Position numbers and translations under genes: made by a program. DNA of 64,000 nt from Methylobacterium terrae (GTDB lineage: Bacteria; Pseudomonadota; Alphaproteobacteria; Rhizobiales; Beijerinckiaceae): the NCBI RefSeq assembly GCF_003173755.1, contig NZ_CP029553.1, forward strand, positions 3,806,001-3,870,000, read 5' to 3'. Under the pieces are notes generated by a model, which was not told the origin of the DNA, ran no database searches, and saw only the letters and a list, made by a program, of their open reading frames with translations. Positions 10,133 to 21,593 of this stretch are shown here, in pieces. Each line of letters starts with the position of its first letter. Position 1 is the first letter of the stretch.

Positions 10133-11572
10133 TCACGCCGCCTTCTTGGCGCCGCCCTGGCGCTCGCGCAGGAAGTGCCAGAACTCGACGCCCTCGCGCA
10201 GACGCCGCTTCATCATGTCGGGCGAGCGCACCATCTCGCTGACGATCGAGGCGATCTTCGGGGCGCGGAAGTAGAACTTCTTGTAGAACTCCTCCACCGA
10301 GTTGAAGATCTCGGTGTGGGACAGGTGCGGGTAGTGCAGCGGCGCGATCTGCACGCCGTTCTCGTCGACAAGCTCGGCGTTGCTAGCGTCGAGCCAGCCG
10401 TTCTCCACCGCCTGCTTGTACAGGAAGGTGCCCGGATAAGGCGCGGCGAGCGAGACCTGGATGGTGTGCGGGTTGATCCGCTTGGCGAAGGCGATCGTCT
10501 CCTGGATCGTCTCCTTGGTCTCACCCGGCAGGCCGAGGATGAAGGTGCCGTGGATGGCGATGCCGAGCTCGTGGCAGTCCTTGGTGAACCGCTCGGCCAC
10601 CTCGACCCGCATGCCCTTCTTGATGTTGTTCAGGATCTGCTGGTTGCCGGACTCGTAGCCGACGAGGAGCAGGCGCAGGCCGTTGGCCTTGAGCACCTCG
10701 AGGGTCTTGCGCGGGACGTTCGCCTTCGCGTTGCACGACCAGGTCACGCCGAGCTTGCCGAGCTCGCGGGCGATTTCTTCCGCGCGCGGCAGGTTGTCCG
10801 TGAAGGTGTCGTCGTCGAAGAAGAACTCCTTGGTCTGCGGGAACTCCTTCAGGCAGTACTTGATCTCCTCGATCACGTGCGCGACTGAGCGGGTGCGGTA
10901 GGTGTGGCCGCCGACCGTCTGCGGCCACAGGCAGAAGGTGCAGCGCGACTTGCAGCCCCGGCCGGAATAGAACGAGATGTAGGGGTGCTTCAGGTACCCG
11001 ATGAAGTACTTCTCCATCTCGAGGTCGCGCTTGTAGACCGAGGTCACGAACGGCAGCTGGTCCATGTCGGTCATGATCTCGCGGTCCTCGTTGTGGACCA
11101 CGACGCCGTCGGCGTTCCGGTACGAGAGACCCTTGATCTCGGCCATCGGCACGCCGTCGGCGACCTCCTTGACGGTGAAGTCGAACTCGTTGCGGGCGCA
11201 GAAATCGACCGCCGGGGCCTGGGCCATCGCGCCGGCGGCGTCCACCGCCACCTTGGCGCCGATCAGGCCGGCGATCAGCTTCGGGTTCTTCGCCTTCAGC
11301 GCCTCGATGGTCTTCACGTCCGACTTGAACGACGGCACCGAGGTGTGCAGCACCACGAGGTCGAAGTCGTTGGCCTGGGCCACGATCTCCGGCAGCTTGA
11401 TGTCGTGCGGCGGCGCGTCGATCAGCTTCGAGTTCGGCACCAGCGCCGCCGGCTGGGCGAGCCAGGTCGGGTACCAGAACGACTTGATCTCGCGCTTGGC
11501 CTGGTAGCGCGAGCCGGCGCCGCCGTCGAAGCCGTCGAAGGTGGGGGCCTGGAGGAAGAGGGTCCGCATCAT
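10133..11572 (-). CDS. hpnJ: Hopanoid biosynthesis radical SAM protein HpnJ
   Basis: The 479-residue protein combines an N-terminal B12-binding-like region with a radical SAM core. The [4Fe-4S] motif CKSRCTFCLWPQ is C-x3-C-x2-C. The N-terminus APTFDGFDGGAGSRYQAKRE is characteristic of HpnJ. Known work in other bacteria assigns HpnJ to conversion of bacteriohopanetetrol-glucosamine to the cyclitol ether, a ring-contracting step. Two consecutive ATGs (11572 and 11569) could serve as start. It lies between hpnI and hpnK, matching substrate order. Confidence 0.95.
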   Translation of the reverse strand: MMRTLFLQAPTFDGFDGGAGSRYQAKREIKSFWYPTWLAQPAALVPNSKLIDAPPHDIKLPEIVAQANDFDLVVLHTSVPSFKSDVKTIEALKAKNPKLIAGLIGAKVAVDAAGAMAQAPAVDFCARNEFDFTVKEVADGVPMAEIKGLSYRNADGVVVHNEDREIMTDMDQLPFVTSVYKRDLEMEKYFIGYLKHPYISFYSGRGCKSRCTFCLWPQTVGGHTYRTRSVAHVIEEIKYCLKEFPQTKEFFFDDDTFTDNLPRAEEIARELGKLGVTWSCNAKANVPRKTLEVLKANGLRLLLVGYESGNQQILNNIKKGMRVEVAERFTKDCHELGIAIHGTFILGLPGETKETIQETIAFAKRINPHTIQVSLAAPYPGTFLYKQAVENGWLDASNAELVDENGVQIAPLHYPHLSHTEIFNSVEEFYKKFYFRAPKIASIVSEMVRSPDMMKRRLREGVEFWHFLRERQGGAKKAA

Positions 11573-11646
11573 CGGGAAGATCGTCTCTTGAGGAGAGGAG
11601 GCCGCGGTCACGGCCGGTGAGGCCGCCCGGCGGCCCGATGGATGTG

Positions 11647-12831
11647 TCAAGTCGAGGGAGCGCCGGACTCGCGGGCGAGGCCGGATTCCGGGATCAGCGT
11701 GCCATCCGCAACGACCCGATAATCATGACCTTTCCAAGTCACGGCGCCGGAGACGAAGCACCAGGCGAAGCCGGCGAAGGAAAGGAGGTCGCGGATCGGC
11801 AGCAGCCAGTACGGGTGCGGCTGGAGGCCGAAGGCCCGCTCGATCCGCACGCACAGCACGATCCGGCAGGCGAGGGCCAGGGCCGCCGTGGCGAGCGTGT
11901 AGATCCCGGCATCCGGCAGCAGGGCAGCGATGAGCGCCAGCGGCACGGCGTGGGTGACGAGCGTGCCGGCGTAGCCGACGGGATCGAGGTTGCGGATGGT
12001 GCGGTTCCACCGCGTCTCGTGGCGCCAGAGGCCGGCGAGCGAGGTATCGACGCAGGTATGCCCGATGGTGAAGTTCGGGATCGCCACCATGCCGCCCTGC
12101 GCCCGCAACGCCGCCCCGAGGGCGTAGTCGTCGGCGAGGTCGTCGCGGATCGCCTCGAAGCCGCCGATCCGCGCGAGCAGCTCGGTGCGGAACGCGATGG
12201 TCGAGCCGAAGCACGGATCGGCGAGGTTCAAGGACGTGCCCATCAGGACGTTGGGCAGGAACTGCGTGTCGATGGCGAGCGCCGAGAGGTGCGCCCACAC
12301 GCCGCGATTGGCCGGCACGCCGTGATAGAGGCAGGTGACGCCGGCAACGCCCGGCTGCGCGAGTTCGGCGACGAGGCGCTCGAGGTAGTCGGGCGCCACC
12401 ACCATGTCGCTGTCGGCCAGCACCACGACCTCGTGGGCGATGAGGCCGCCCATGTTGATCAGGTTCGAGACCTTGCGGTTCGCACCGTGCTGGCGGGCGT
12501 CGACCACGAGGTCGATGCGCAAGGCGGGGTGCTCGGCCTGGAGCCGGTGCACGACGGCGATCGCCGGGTCGGTGGCGGTCTGCACCCCGAAGACCACCTG
12601 CACGGCGCCCGCATAGGCCTGGGTGCAGAAGGTGGTGAGGTTGTGGTGCAGGTTCGGCTCGTCGCCGCAGAGGGGCTTGAGCAGCGTCACCGACGGGCGG
12701 GCCGCGTCGGGGGCGAGACGCGGCGCCGGCCGCCGCGCGAGGCGCCCGGCGAGCCAGGCCGTCGTCAGTCCGTACACGCATCCGGCGAGCGCCAGGACGA
12801 TCAGCAGGGCGGAGATCCAGGTCCATTCCAT
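11647..12831 (-). CDS. hpnI: Hopanoid biosynthesis glycosyltransferase HpnI
   Basis: This 394-residue membrane glycosyltransferase has an N-terminal helix (residues 4-28), a GT2-type catalytic domain with SVTLLKPLCGDEPNL, the metal-binding LADSDMVV, and the acceptor-side RHETRWNRTIR (an R-x-x-R-W form of the QxxRW motif). C-terminal membrane helices follow. It resembles ceramide glucosyltransferases and is the HpnI that adds N-acetylglucosamine to bacteriohopanetetrol. It sits between hpnM and hpnJ on the same strand. Confidence 0.94.
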   Translation of the reverse strand: MEWTWISALLIVLALAGCVYGLTTAWLAGRLARRPAPRLAPDAARPSVTLLKPLCGDEPNLHHNLTTFCTQAYAGAVQVVFGVQTATDPAIAVVHRLQAEHPALRIDLVVDARQHGANRKVSNLINMGGLIAHEVVVLADSDMVVAPDYLERLVAELAQPGVAGVTCLYHGVPANRGVWAHLSALAIDTQFLPNVLMGTSLNLADPCFGSTIAFRTELLARIGGFEAIRDDLADDYALGAALRAQGGMVAIPNFTIGHTCVDTSLAGLWRHETRWNRTIRNLDPVGYAGTLVTHAVPLALIAALLPDAGIYTLATAALALACRIVLCVRIERAFGLQPHPYWLLPIRDLLSFAGFAWCFVSGAVTWKGHDYRVVADGTLIPESGLARESGAPST

Positions 12832-12966
12832 GGCGAGGCGGCGATCCCTGGGAGGAAGTTGGCCGCGCGGGGCGCACGGCGGATTGTCTTGTGGCGGTCG
12901 AGGATGGGGTCGTCGTCGGCCGCCGGTCCGGCGAGGGACCGGCGACGCGAGCGTTGGCGCTCAGCC

Positions 12967-13617
12967 TCAGGGCTTGGCCGGCACCTTCGGGGCCGGCGCC
13001 GCCAGCATCGTCTCGGTCGACTTCTTCAGGTGGGCGAGCAGGGCATCGGCTCCGCCCTCCTGCAGCGGCTCGGAGAAGCCGGTGCGCAGGGTGCCGGCCT
13101 CGCTCACCGTGCCCTGGAGGTAGACGTCGGTGATGCGGTTGTCGGCGTTCAGCACGTAGTCGACCGGGGAGGTGTCGCCGCTGCCGTCGGTCACCGTGAC
13201 GTGCACGATGCGGCCGGCCCCGCGGGCCTCGCTCTTCGGGTCGATGGCGAACTTGCTGCCGGCCGCGGCGCTGAGCCGGGTGGCGTAGGTCGCGGTCAGG
13301 TAGGGCCCGAAGGCGGCGATCAGCGCCTGCTGCTTCTCGGCCGGGATGTCCTTCCAGCGGGTGCCGATCCCGAGGCGCAGCATCGCCGGCAGGTCGAAGT
13401 TCTGCTGCATCGGGCCCGACAGGATCTCGGCGCGGGCGCGCACGTCGCCGGCCTTCAGCGCCGCCTCGAGGGCGTCGGTCATGCGCCGCACGGTGGCAAC
13501 CGCCGGGTCGCCCTCACCGGTGGCAGGGGCGGCGGGGCCTTGAGCCAGCGCCGGCAGCGAGGCCAGGCCGAGGCCGGCGATCGTCAGGCTGCGCAGGATG
13601 TCGCGTCGGGTCTGCAC
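12967..13617 (-). CDS. hpnM: Hopanoid-associated periplasmic protein HpnM (MlaC/Ttg2D family)
   Basis: The 216-residue exported protein starts with a twin-arginine-like signal (TRRDILRSLTIAGLGLASLPALAQ split by the RR pair) followed by the MlaC fold, including LRLGIGTRWKDIPAEKQQ and DVYLQGTVSEAG. MlaC-type proteins carry lipids across the periplasm, so HpnM is expected to help move hopanoids to the outer membrane. The start is GTG at 13617, with GGAG 9 bases upstream inside the end of hpnL; only four bases separate the two genes, so they are translationally linked. Confidence 0.9.
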   Translation of the reverse strand: MQTRRDILRSLTIAGLGLASLPALAQGPAAPATGEGDPAVATVRRMTDALEAALKAGDVRARAEILSGPMQQNFDLPAMLRLGIGTRWKDIPAEKQQALIAAFGPYLTATYATRLSAAAGSKFAIDPKSEARGAGRIVHVTVTDGSGDTSPVDYVLNADNRITDVYLQGTVSEAGTLRTGFSEPLQEGGADALLAHLKKSTETMLAAPAPKVPAKP

Positions 13618-13621
13618 CAGG

Positions 13622-14698
13622 TCATTCTCCTTTGCCGTCGACGGGCGCCGCGGCGTAGCCGAAGGCGGGCCCGTGAGCCCGGCGTGGGCGGACATACGCC
13701 CGCAGGGTCGCGCCGAGGCCGGCCGCCGGATTGCGGCCCTGCTCGGCGTTGGTGTCTTCCATCGCGTGCCAGAGCATCAGGCTCGGCAGCCCGACCGCGA
13801 GGTCGGCCAGGCGCTTGATGAGCGACAGGGCGAGCGCCGCCTCGGCCGGGATGCCGAACACGGCGCAGAGCGCGATCAGGCCGCCCTCCTGGGCGCCCAG
13901 CGCGCCCGGCACCGCGAAGGCGGCGCCGCGCACGGCCTGGGCCAGGCTCTCGATCACGATCGCTTCGAGGAAGCCGACCTCGTAGCCCATGAAGCGCAGC
14001 GCGATCCAGACCTCGAGCGTGCCGATGATCCAGCCGAACAGGTGCGTGCCGATGGCGGTGAGAATGCGGCCGCGGGCGGCGTAGAGGCCGCGCAGGCGCT
14101 CGAACAGCACGTCGACCGCGCCGAAGATCCGCCACTCGCGCCCGCCGGCGAAGCGGTTGATCGCGGCCTGGAGCAGGCTCTGCCCGAAGCGGCGCTGCAC
14201 CAGGTAGAACGCCACGAGGGCCGGCGCCGCCACGACGAGGCCGAGACCCACGTAGTGCACGATCGGCCCGTCGCCGCCGAGCGCCACCAGGATGCCGAGG
14301 CCGGCCACCGTGAACAGGAACTGGGTGAGGGCCTGGACCATCAGGTCGACGAGGGTGGTGGCCCCCGACAGGGCGCCCGGCACCTTGTGCAGGGTGAGAA
14401 GGCGCGCGCCGATCAGGTCGCCGCCGACCTGCGCCACGGGCAGCAGCGTGTTGACGCCCTCGCGCACGAAGCGCACGCTGACGCAGTCGCGCAGCAGCGG
14501 CCTCTCGCCGCGGGGAAACACCACCCACCAGCCGAGGCCCGCCCAGGCCACGGCGACGAAGCGCGCGACCACGACCAGCACGGCGCCCCAGCCGGACGCC
14601 CACAGGGCCGCCGCGACCGCCTCCGGCCCCGAGGAGACGAACAGGCCGATCACGGTGCACAGGCCGGCGATCAGGCCCAGTGTCGTCAGTCGCTTCAT
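13622..14698 (-). CDS. hpnL: Hopanoid-associated membrane protein HpnL
   Basis: The 358-residue protein has about eight hydrophobic segments and the lysylphosphatidylglycerol synthase-like transmembrane fold (DUF2062/LPG synthase TM family). Conserved stretches are LLPVAQVGGDLIGARLL and GALGAQEGGLIALCAVFGIP. HpnL is found in hopanoid clusters and is thought to assist transport or flipping. The ATG at 14698 opens the hpnLMIJK unit. The 288-base divergent region upstream separates it from the amidinotransferase gene and should hold both promoters. Confidence 0.9.
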   Translation of the reverse strand: MKRLTTLGLIAGLCTVIGLFVSSGPEAVAAALWASGWGAVLVVVARFVAVAWAGLGWWVVFPRGERPLLRDCVSVRFVREGVNTLLPVAQVGGDLIGARLLTLHKVPGALSGATTLVDLMVQALTQFLFTVAGLGILVALGGDGPIVHYVGLGLVVAAPALVAFYLVQRRFGQSLLQAAINRFAGGREWRIFGAVDVLFERLRGLYAARGRILTAIGTHLFGWIIGTLEVWIALRFMGYEVGFLEAIVIESLAQAVRGAAFAVPGALGAQEGGLIALCAVFGIPAEAALALSLIKRLADLAVGLPSLMLWHAMEDTNAEQGRNPAAGLGATLRAYVRPRRAHGPAFGYAAAPVDGKGE

Positions 14699-14986
14699 GA
14701 CCCTCTTTCTGTCGCAGCGGCGGCGGCCCCGGGGGCGCGCCATTCCGGCAACGGAGTCGAAACAAAGCAGCGCCGTTGCATCCCGGCACGTTGCAGCTTT
14801 GATGGGCCCTGTCTATCACCGCCCGGACACACTGCCGGTGAAACCGGCATGTTCCACCGGCCCGGCGAGGCCGCCCAAGCATCGCCGCAAGCTTATGTTA
14901 TGGCGTAGCTTCCTCCCCCGACGGCACCGACCGGCGGGGCTTCCGGAATCGCGTGAGAGAAGGCCGCTCGCAACGGCCGTCAAGGG

Positions 14987-16183
14987 ATGGACGAGGCAAT
15001 GGATCGGGAGACGACCTTCGAGGCCGAGCGCGGCGCGCTCGACGATGCGACCGCGCACGACCTGACCTCCTTCCAGGGTGAGGGCGCGGGCCGGGCGCCG
15101 GCGCCGCAATCCCCGGTCATGGCCTGGAACGAGTGGGATCCCCTCGAGGAGGTGATCGTCGGCTCGCTCGACGGGGCGACGATCCCGACCCATCACCTGA
15201 CGGTGATCTTCAACCTGCCGCGGGCCGCCCAACCGTTCTACCGGCTCGCCTCCGGCTGGAAATATCCCGGCTTCATGAAGAAGCTGGCCCAGCAGGAGCT
15301 GGACGGCTTCATCAAGATCCTGGCCGGCGAAGGCGTGAAGATCCGCCGTCCCGATTCGGTCGACTTCTCGAAGAAGTTCAAGGCGCCGCGCTGGTCCTCG
15401 CGCGGCTTCTGCGTCGCCTGCCCGCGCGACCCGTACCTGGTGATCGGCGACGAGATCATCGAGAGCCCGATGTGCTGGCGCTCGCGCTACTTCGAGGGCG
15501 ACGCCTACCGCTCGCTGTTCAAGGAGTATTTCCGGGCCGGCGCGCGCTGGACCTCGGCGCCGCGGCCGCAGCTCACCGACGAGCTCTACAACTACGACTA
15601 CCGGGTGCCGAACCTGAAGGCCGGCGAGCCGATGCAGTTCACGGTCAACGAGTTCGAGCCGGTCTTCGACGCGGCCGACTTCGTGCGCTGCGGCCGCGAC
15701 CTGTTCGTCACCCGCTCGAACGTCACGAACCTGATGGGCATCGAGTGGCTGCGCCGCCACCTCGGGCCGGGCTTCCGCATCCACGAGATCGAGAGCCGCT
15801 GCCCGCAGCCGATGCACATCGATTCGTCGTTCATGCCGCTCGCCCCCGGCAAGGTGCTGGTCAACCCCGACTACATAGACGTCGAGAAGCTGCCGGCAGT
15901 GCTCAAGAAGTGGGACGTGCTGATCGCGCCCCGCCCCGACCCCGTCGAGGGCTTCATGAGCAAAATCTCGATGTGCTCGCCCTGGACCTCGATCAACGTG
16001 CTCGCCATCGACGAGAAGAAGATCGTGGTCGACGCGAGCCAGCCGACGCTGATCAAGGCGCTCAAGGATTGGGGCTTCGACCCGATCCCGACGCCGTTCC
16101 TGTCCTACGGCCCGTTCGGCGGCTCGTTCCACTGCGCGACGCTCGACGTGCGCCGGCGCGGCCCGCTGAAGTCGTACTTCTAG
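14987..16183 (+). CDS. Glycine amidinotransferase-like protein
   Basis: The 398-residue protein matches the L-arginine:glycine/inosamine amidinotransferase family over its length. The catalytic triad is visible as Asp in FDAADFVRCGRD, His in QPMHIDSSF, and Cys in GGSFHCATLD. Family members move the amidino group from arginine to an amine through a covalent Cys intermediate. No creatine or streptomycin pathway genes are near. The gene is divergent from hpnL, so a hopanoid amine is an attractive acceptor: Methylobacterium has been reported to make guanidine-substituted bacteriohopanetetrol cyclitol ether. That substrate is my inference. ATG at 14987 or the second ATG at 14999 could start the protein. 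Confidence 0.88.
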   Translation: MDEAMDRETTFEAERGALDDATAHDLTSFQGEGAGRAPAPQSPVMAWNEWDPLEEVIVGSLDGATIPTHHLTVIFNLPRAAQPFYRLASGWKYPGFMKKLAQQELDGFIKILAGEGVKIRRPDSVDFSKKFKAPRWSSRGFCVACPRDPYLVIGDEIIESPMCWRSRYFEGDAYRSLFKEYFRAGARWTSAPRPQLTDELYNYDYRVPNLKAGEPMQFTVNEFEPVFDAADFVRCGRDLFVTRSNVTNLMGIEWLRRHLGPGFRIHEIESRCPQPMHIDSSFMPLAPGKVLVNPDYIDVEKLPAVLKKWDVLIAPRPDPVEGFMSKISMCSPWTSINVLAIDEKKIVVDASQPTLIKALKDWGFDPIPTPFLSYGPFGGSFHCATLDVRRRGPLKSYF

Positions 16184-16261
16184 GGGGCTCGCCCGTCCCG
16201 GGCAAAGCCGCCGGCGGACGCCCGGGGCGATGCGAGCGTCAGCGCGATCGTCTCCAAGACC

Positions 16262-16315
16262 AGCAAGGCGCGGGATCCCCGCTCCCACACGGGAGCGGGG
16301 ATCCCGCGCCTTGCT
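16262..16315. terminator. 25-bp stem-loop between convergent amidinotransferase and ccmB
   Basis: A perfect 25-bp inverted repeat with an ACAC loop lies 78 bases after the amidinotransferase stop and 29 bases beyond the ccmB stop. It is the longest perfect stem noticed in the window and probably terminates both converging transcripts. Confidence 0.75.
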
Positions 16316-16344
16316 TCATCAAGCTCGCACGAGCCGAAGTCGCG

Positions 16345-17013
16345 TCACTCCCCCCAGCGCAACGCCGCCGCCGCCGCCAGCGTGCCGACCACGCCCGCGG
16401 CGAGGCTCAGCGCGCCGAGGATCGCGAGCGGCGTCGTGAACGGCACCGTGCCGCTCAAGGCCGCCTCCGCCGCCGAGACGCCGAAGATCAGGGTCGGCAC
16501 CATCAGGGGCAGCACCACCACCGCGAGGATCAGGCCGCCGCGGCGGATCGAGGCGGTGAGTGCCGCGCCGACGGCGCCGATGAAGGTCAGCGCCGGGGTG
16601 CCGACGAGGAGCGTCAGGCCCGTCGCCGCCATGCCGGTCGGGCTGAGCGCCACGAGGAGCCCGAACAAGGGCGTCGCCAGTGCCAGCGGCAGGCCGGTGG
16701 TGAGCCAGTGCGCCGTGACCTTGGCGAGCACCAGGAGTTCCAGCGGCGCCGGCGCACCCGACAGCAGGTCGAGGGAGCCGTCCTCCTCGTCGGCCTGGAA
16801 CAGCCGGTCGAGGCCGATGAGCGTCGCCAGCACCGCGGCGATCCACAGGATGCCGGGGCCGACCCGCGCGAGCAGGTTCAGGTCGGGCCCGAGGCCGAAC
16901 GGCACCAGGGCGACGATCATCAGGAAGAACACCAGGGACAGGGCCCCCGAGCCGCCGATGCGGCCGGCGAGCCGCAGGTCGCGGGCGACCACCGCCAGGA
17001 AGGCGCGCCCCAT
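16345..17013 (-). CDS. ccmB: Heme exporter protein CcmB
   Basis: The 222-residue protein has six hydrophobic segments. It has the CcmB signature near the N-terminus (RDLRLAGRIGGSGALSLVFF) and the loop LDRLFQADEEDGSLDLL. It is the membrane subunit of the CcmAB ABC transporter, which acts with CcmC and CcmD to release heme-loaded CcmE for c-type cytochrome assembly. Its ATG overlaps the ccmA stop by one base (TGATG), so translation is coupled. The rest of the system (ccmCDG) is 12 kb away. Confidence 0.95.
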   Translation of the reverse strand: MGRAFLAVVARDLRLAGRIGGSGALSLVFFLMIVALVPFGLGPDLNLLARVGPGILWIAAVLATLIGLDRLFQADEEDGSLDLLSGAPAPLELLVLAKVTAHWLTTGLPLALATPLFGLLVALSPTGMAATGLTLLVGTPALTFIGAVGAALTASIRRGGLILAVVVLPLMVPTLIFGVSAAEAALSGTVPFTTPLAILGALSLAAGVVGTLAAAAALRWGE

Positions 17014-17660
17014 CAGACGGTCTCCGCGAAGGGATCGGCCGACTGCTCGACCCGGCCGGCGCGGAAGGCTTCGACGGAGAGTTCGCGTGCAGTCTCAAGG
17101 CCGAGCGCCTGGTGGGTGGCGGCGATGACGAGGCCGCCTCCCGCAAGATGCGCCCGCATCAGCCCGGCGAGCGCGCCCTGCGAGGCGACGTCGAGGGCGG
17201 CGGTCGGCTCGTCGAGGAGCCAGAGCGGCCGGCGGCAGACGAGGAGCCGGGCGAGCGCCACCCGCCGGCGCTGGCCGGCCGAGAGGTAGGCCACCGGCAG
17301 CCCCGCCGCGTGGGCGAGGCCGAGGCGCGCCAGCGCCTCGCGGGGGCTGAGGTCGGCGTCGCCCAGGAGATCGCGGGCGAAGGCGAGGTTCTCCTCCGCG
17401 GTGAGCGCGCCCTTCAGGCCGTCGCGGTGGCCGACGACGTGGAGGCATTCGGGGATCGTGCGCTCCCCTACCCCCTCGGCCACGAGCCGCCCGGCCTCCG
17501 GCCGCAGCCGCCCGGCGAGGATGGCGAGCAGCGACGACTTGCCGGCGCCGTTGCGGCCGGTCACGGTCAGCGCCTCGCCGGCCCCCAGGGTGAAGGACAG
17601 GCCGGCGAAGACGCGGCGGCCGGAGCGCCGGCAGGCGAGATCCTCGGCGATCAGGCGCAC
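17013..17660 (-). CDS. ccmA: Heme exporter ATP-binding protein CcmA
   Basis: This 215-residue ABC ATPase has Walker [10 protein letters not shown] at about residue 36, signature [15 protein letters not shown] and Walker [14 protein letters not shown]. Length and the compact form fit CcmA, and the overlapping ccmB confirms it. ATP hydrolysis drives release of holo-CcmE from CcmC during cytochrome c maturation, needed here for XoxG. Confidence 0.95.
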   Translation of the reverse strand: MRLIAEDLACRRSGRRVFAGLSFTLGAGEALTVTGRNGAGKSSLLAILAGRLRPEAGRLVAEGVGERTIPECLHVVGHRDGLKGALTAEENLAFARDLLGDADLSPREALARLGLAHAAGLPVAYLSAGQRRRVALARLLVCRRPLWLLDEPTAALDVASQGALAGLMRAHLAGGGLVIAATHQALGLETARELSVEAFRAGRVEQSADPFAETV

Positions 17661-18042
17661 GGGTGGAGGCTCCCGGGTGGAGGGAAAGGGCGACGCCCGC
17701 GTTTACGCGATGGCTGCTCCGGCGAGAATGACCGAATCCGCGGCCACCAGACCCGTAGCGGCCAGTTTCGAAGTGTTCTATACGCATCCCCGGCTGCGCC
17801 GCGCGACCTTCAGAGGCGTCCAAACCGTCCTTCGCGCATCCCAGTCCGGGCACCCCCGGGGCGGCGCGCGCACCGTCCGATTCTTAGCCGTAAGGCGTGG
17901 GCGGGCGGCACACGGGTATTCCCTTGCCTGGCGATTCTTTGCGTCAGCCTGGGCCGAACCCGCAGCGCATCCGGCCGAACACTTCGTTGTGGCGCGGGTC
18001 CTGCCTGCGCCGTGTTCGACAACCCCTCGCGAGGACCACGCC
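17661..18042. other. Divergent intergenic region between ccmA and acnA
   Basis: No credible gene was found in these 382 bases. The region must contain the ccmAB promoter (minus) and the acnA promoter (plus). The AT-richer part at about 17760-17790 and 17920-17945 is the likeliest promoter area, but no convincing -35/-10 pair was identified. A Shine-Dalgarno GAGG sits at 18030-18033 before acnA. Confidence 0.5.
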
Positions 18043-20742
<2,700 letters not shown>

Positions 20743-20848
20743 GGGGTAGGCCTCTCCCCTCGGGCGACCGCGAAAGGGAGAGGTTTCGCAACACCGGGAG
20801 TCCTGACAGGCTCGGTCCTGACAGGCTCCATGGAACCGCCACGACGAC

Positions 20849-20876
20849 GGGGGCCTTTCCGGCGGGAAGGGCCCCC
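20849..20876 (+). terminator. Intrinsic terminator after acnA
   Basis: A 12-bp stem (GGGGGCCTTTCC with one G-T pair) and a four-base loop are followed by TTCCTGTTCT. It lies between acnA and the small downstream gene. Confidence 0.65.
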
Positions 20877-20899
20877 TTCCTGTTCTCGGGAGAGCCGCG

Positions 20900-21205
20900 A
20901 TGAGCCCGGACGACAAGATCAACGGCCTGACCACGCTCTCGGCGCGCCACGGCGAGATGATCGCCCGGCTCTCCGAGGCGCAATCCGACGTCGCCGCCAA
21001 GCAGGTGGCCCTGCAGATGGCGGTGCGCTTCGTCGCCGGCATCCTGCGCGGCGTCGATTCCGACCATTACCGCCACCAGCTCGGCGGCTTCCTCGCCATG
21101 CTCGAGGACGCGCTGACCCGCGAGGACCCGGATTCCGACCTCGCCCGGCGGGTGCTCGACACCGTCAAGGCGACGCTGGAGCCGGAAGAGGCCGACGAGG
21201 AATAG
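20900..21205 (+). CDS. Small helical protein of unknown function
   Basis: The 101-residue acidic protein is predicted helical from its heptad-like pattern: NGLTTLSARHGEMIARLSEAQ, then a hydrophobic middle AVRFVAGILRGVDSDHYRHQL and an acidic end EPEEADEE. There is no signal peptide or membrane segment. GGGAGAGCCGCG precedes the ATG. A terminator-like hairpin follows. No family was recognised. Confidence 0.72.
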   Translation: MSPDDKINGLTTLSARHGEMIARLSEAQSDVAAKQVALQMAVRFVAGILRGVDSDHYRHQLGGFLAMLEDALTREDPDSDLARRVLDTVKATLEPEEADEE

Positions 21206-21593
21206 AGGACATCGCCCGATCGTGGCGCCGCCGGGTGGCGCTCGCCCCGTCCTCCATCGGGACGGGGCGAGCGCGCCTGGCCCTGGTGAGCGGACCGTGC
21301 GACCCATGCCGGCGCGCTTGACGGTTCCCGTCTCGTCGCGGTCGCGAGCGGGGCGGTCGTGTCGCCGGACATCGACAGGCGCTTGATCGACCGGCGACGT
21401 CAGCGCCGCGCGCTTGGAACCGGTGACGCACGAGTCCACGCCGATTCACATCCCGCCACTCGCTGAAGATCGGCGTGGAAATCCGGCGATCTGTATCCTA
21501 CACTCGGGTATCGCAGCTTTGCGACCTGGTCGGGTCACGCTACCTGCGGTCACAACATCCGCATTTCAAAATTTACACTTCGCGAGGCCCGTC
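21206..21593. other. Intergenic region before glycosyltransferase; base composition shifts
   Basis: The first part holds a hairpin. From about 21480 the sequence becomes clearly richer in A and T than the surroundings and stays so through the next gene. The glycosyltransferase frame is open from 21414, so part of this stretch could be coding if a TTG there is used. Confidence 0.5.
21238..21274. terminator. Hairpin after the 101-residue protein gene
   Basis: A 15-bp perfect stem (GCGCTCGCCCCGTCC and complement) with a seven-base loop starts 33 bases after the stop codon. Confidence 0.6.

Noticed and set aside
21414..21593. Using the TTG at 21414 as the glycosyltransferase start
   Set aside because: No ribosome-binding site precedes it. 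The GTG at 21594 has GAGG six bases upstream and begins at the first folded segment. It stays an alternative.
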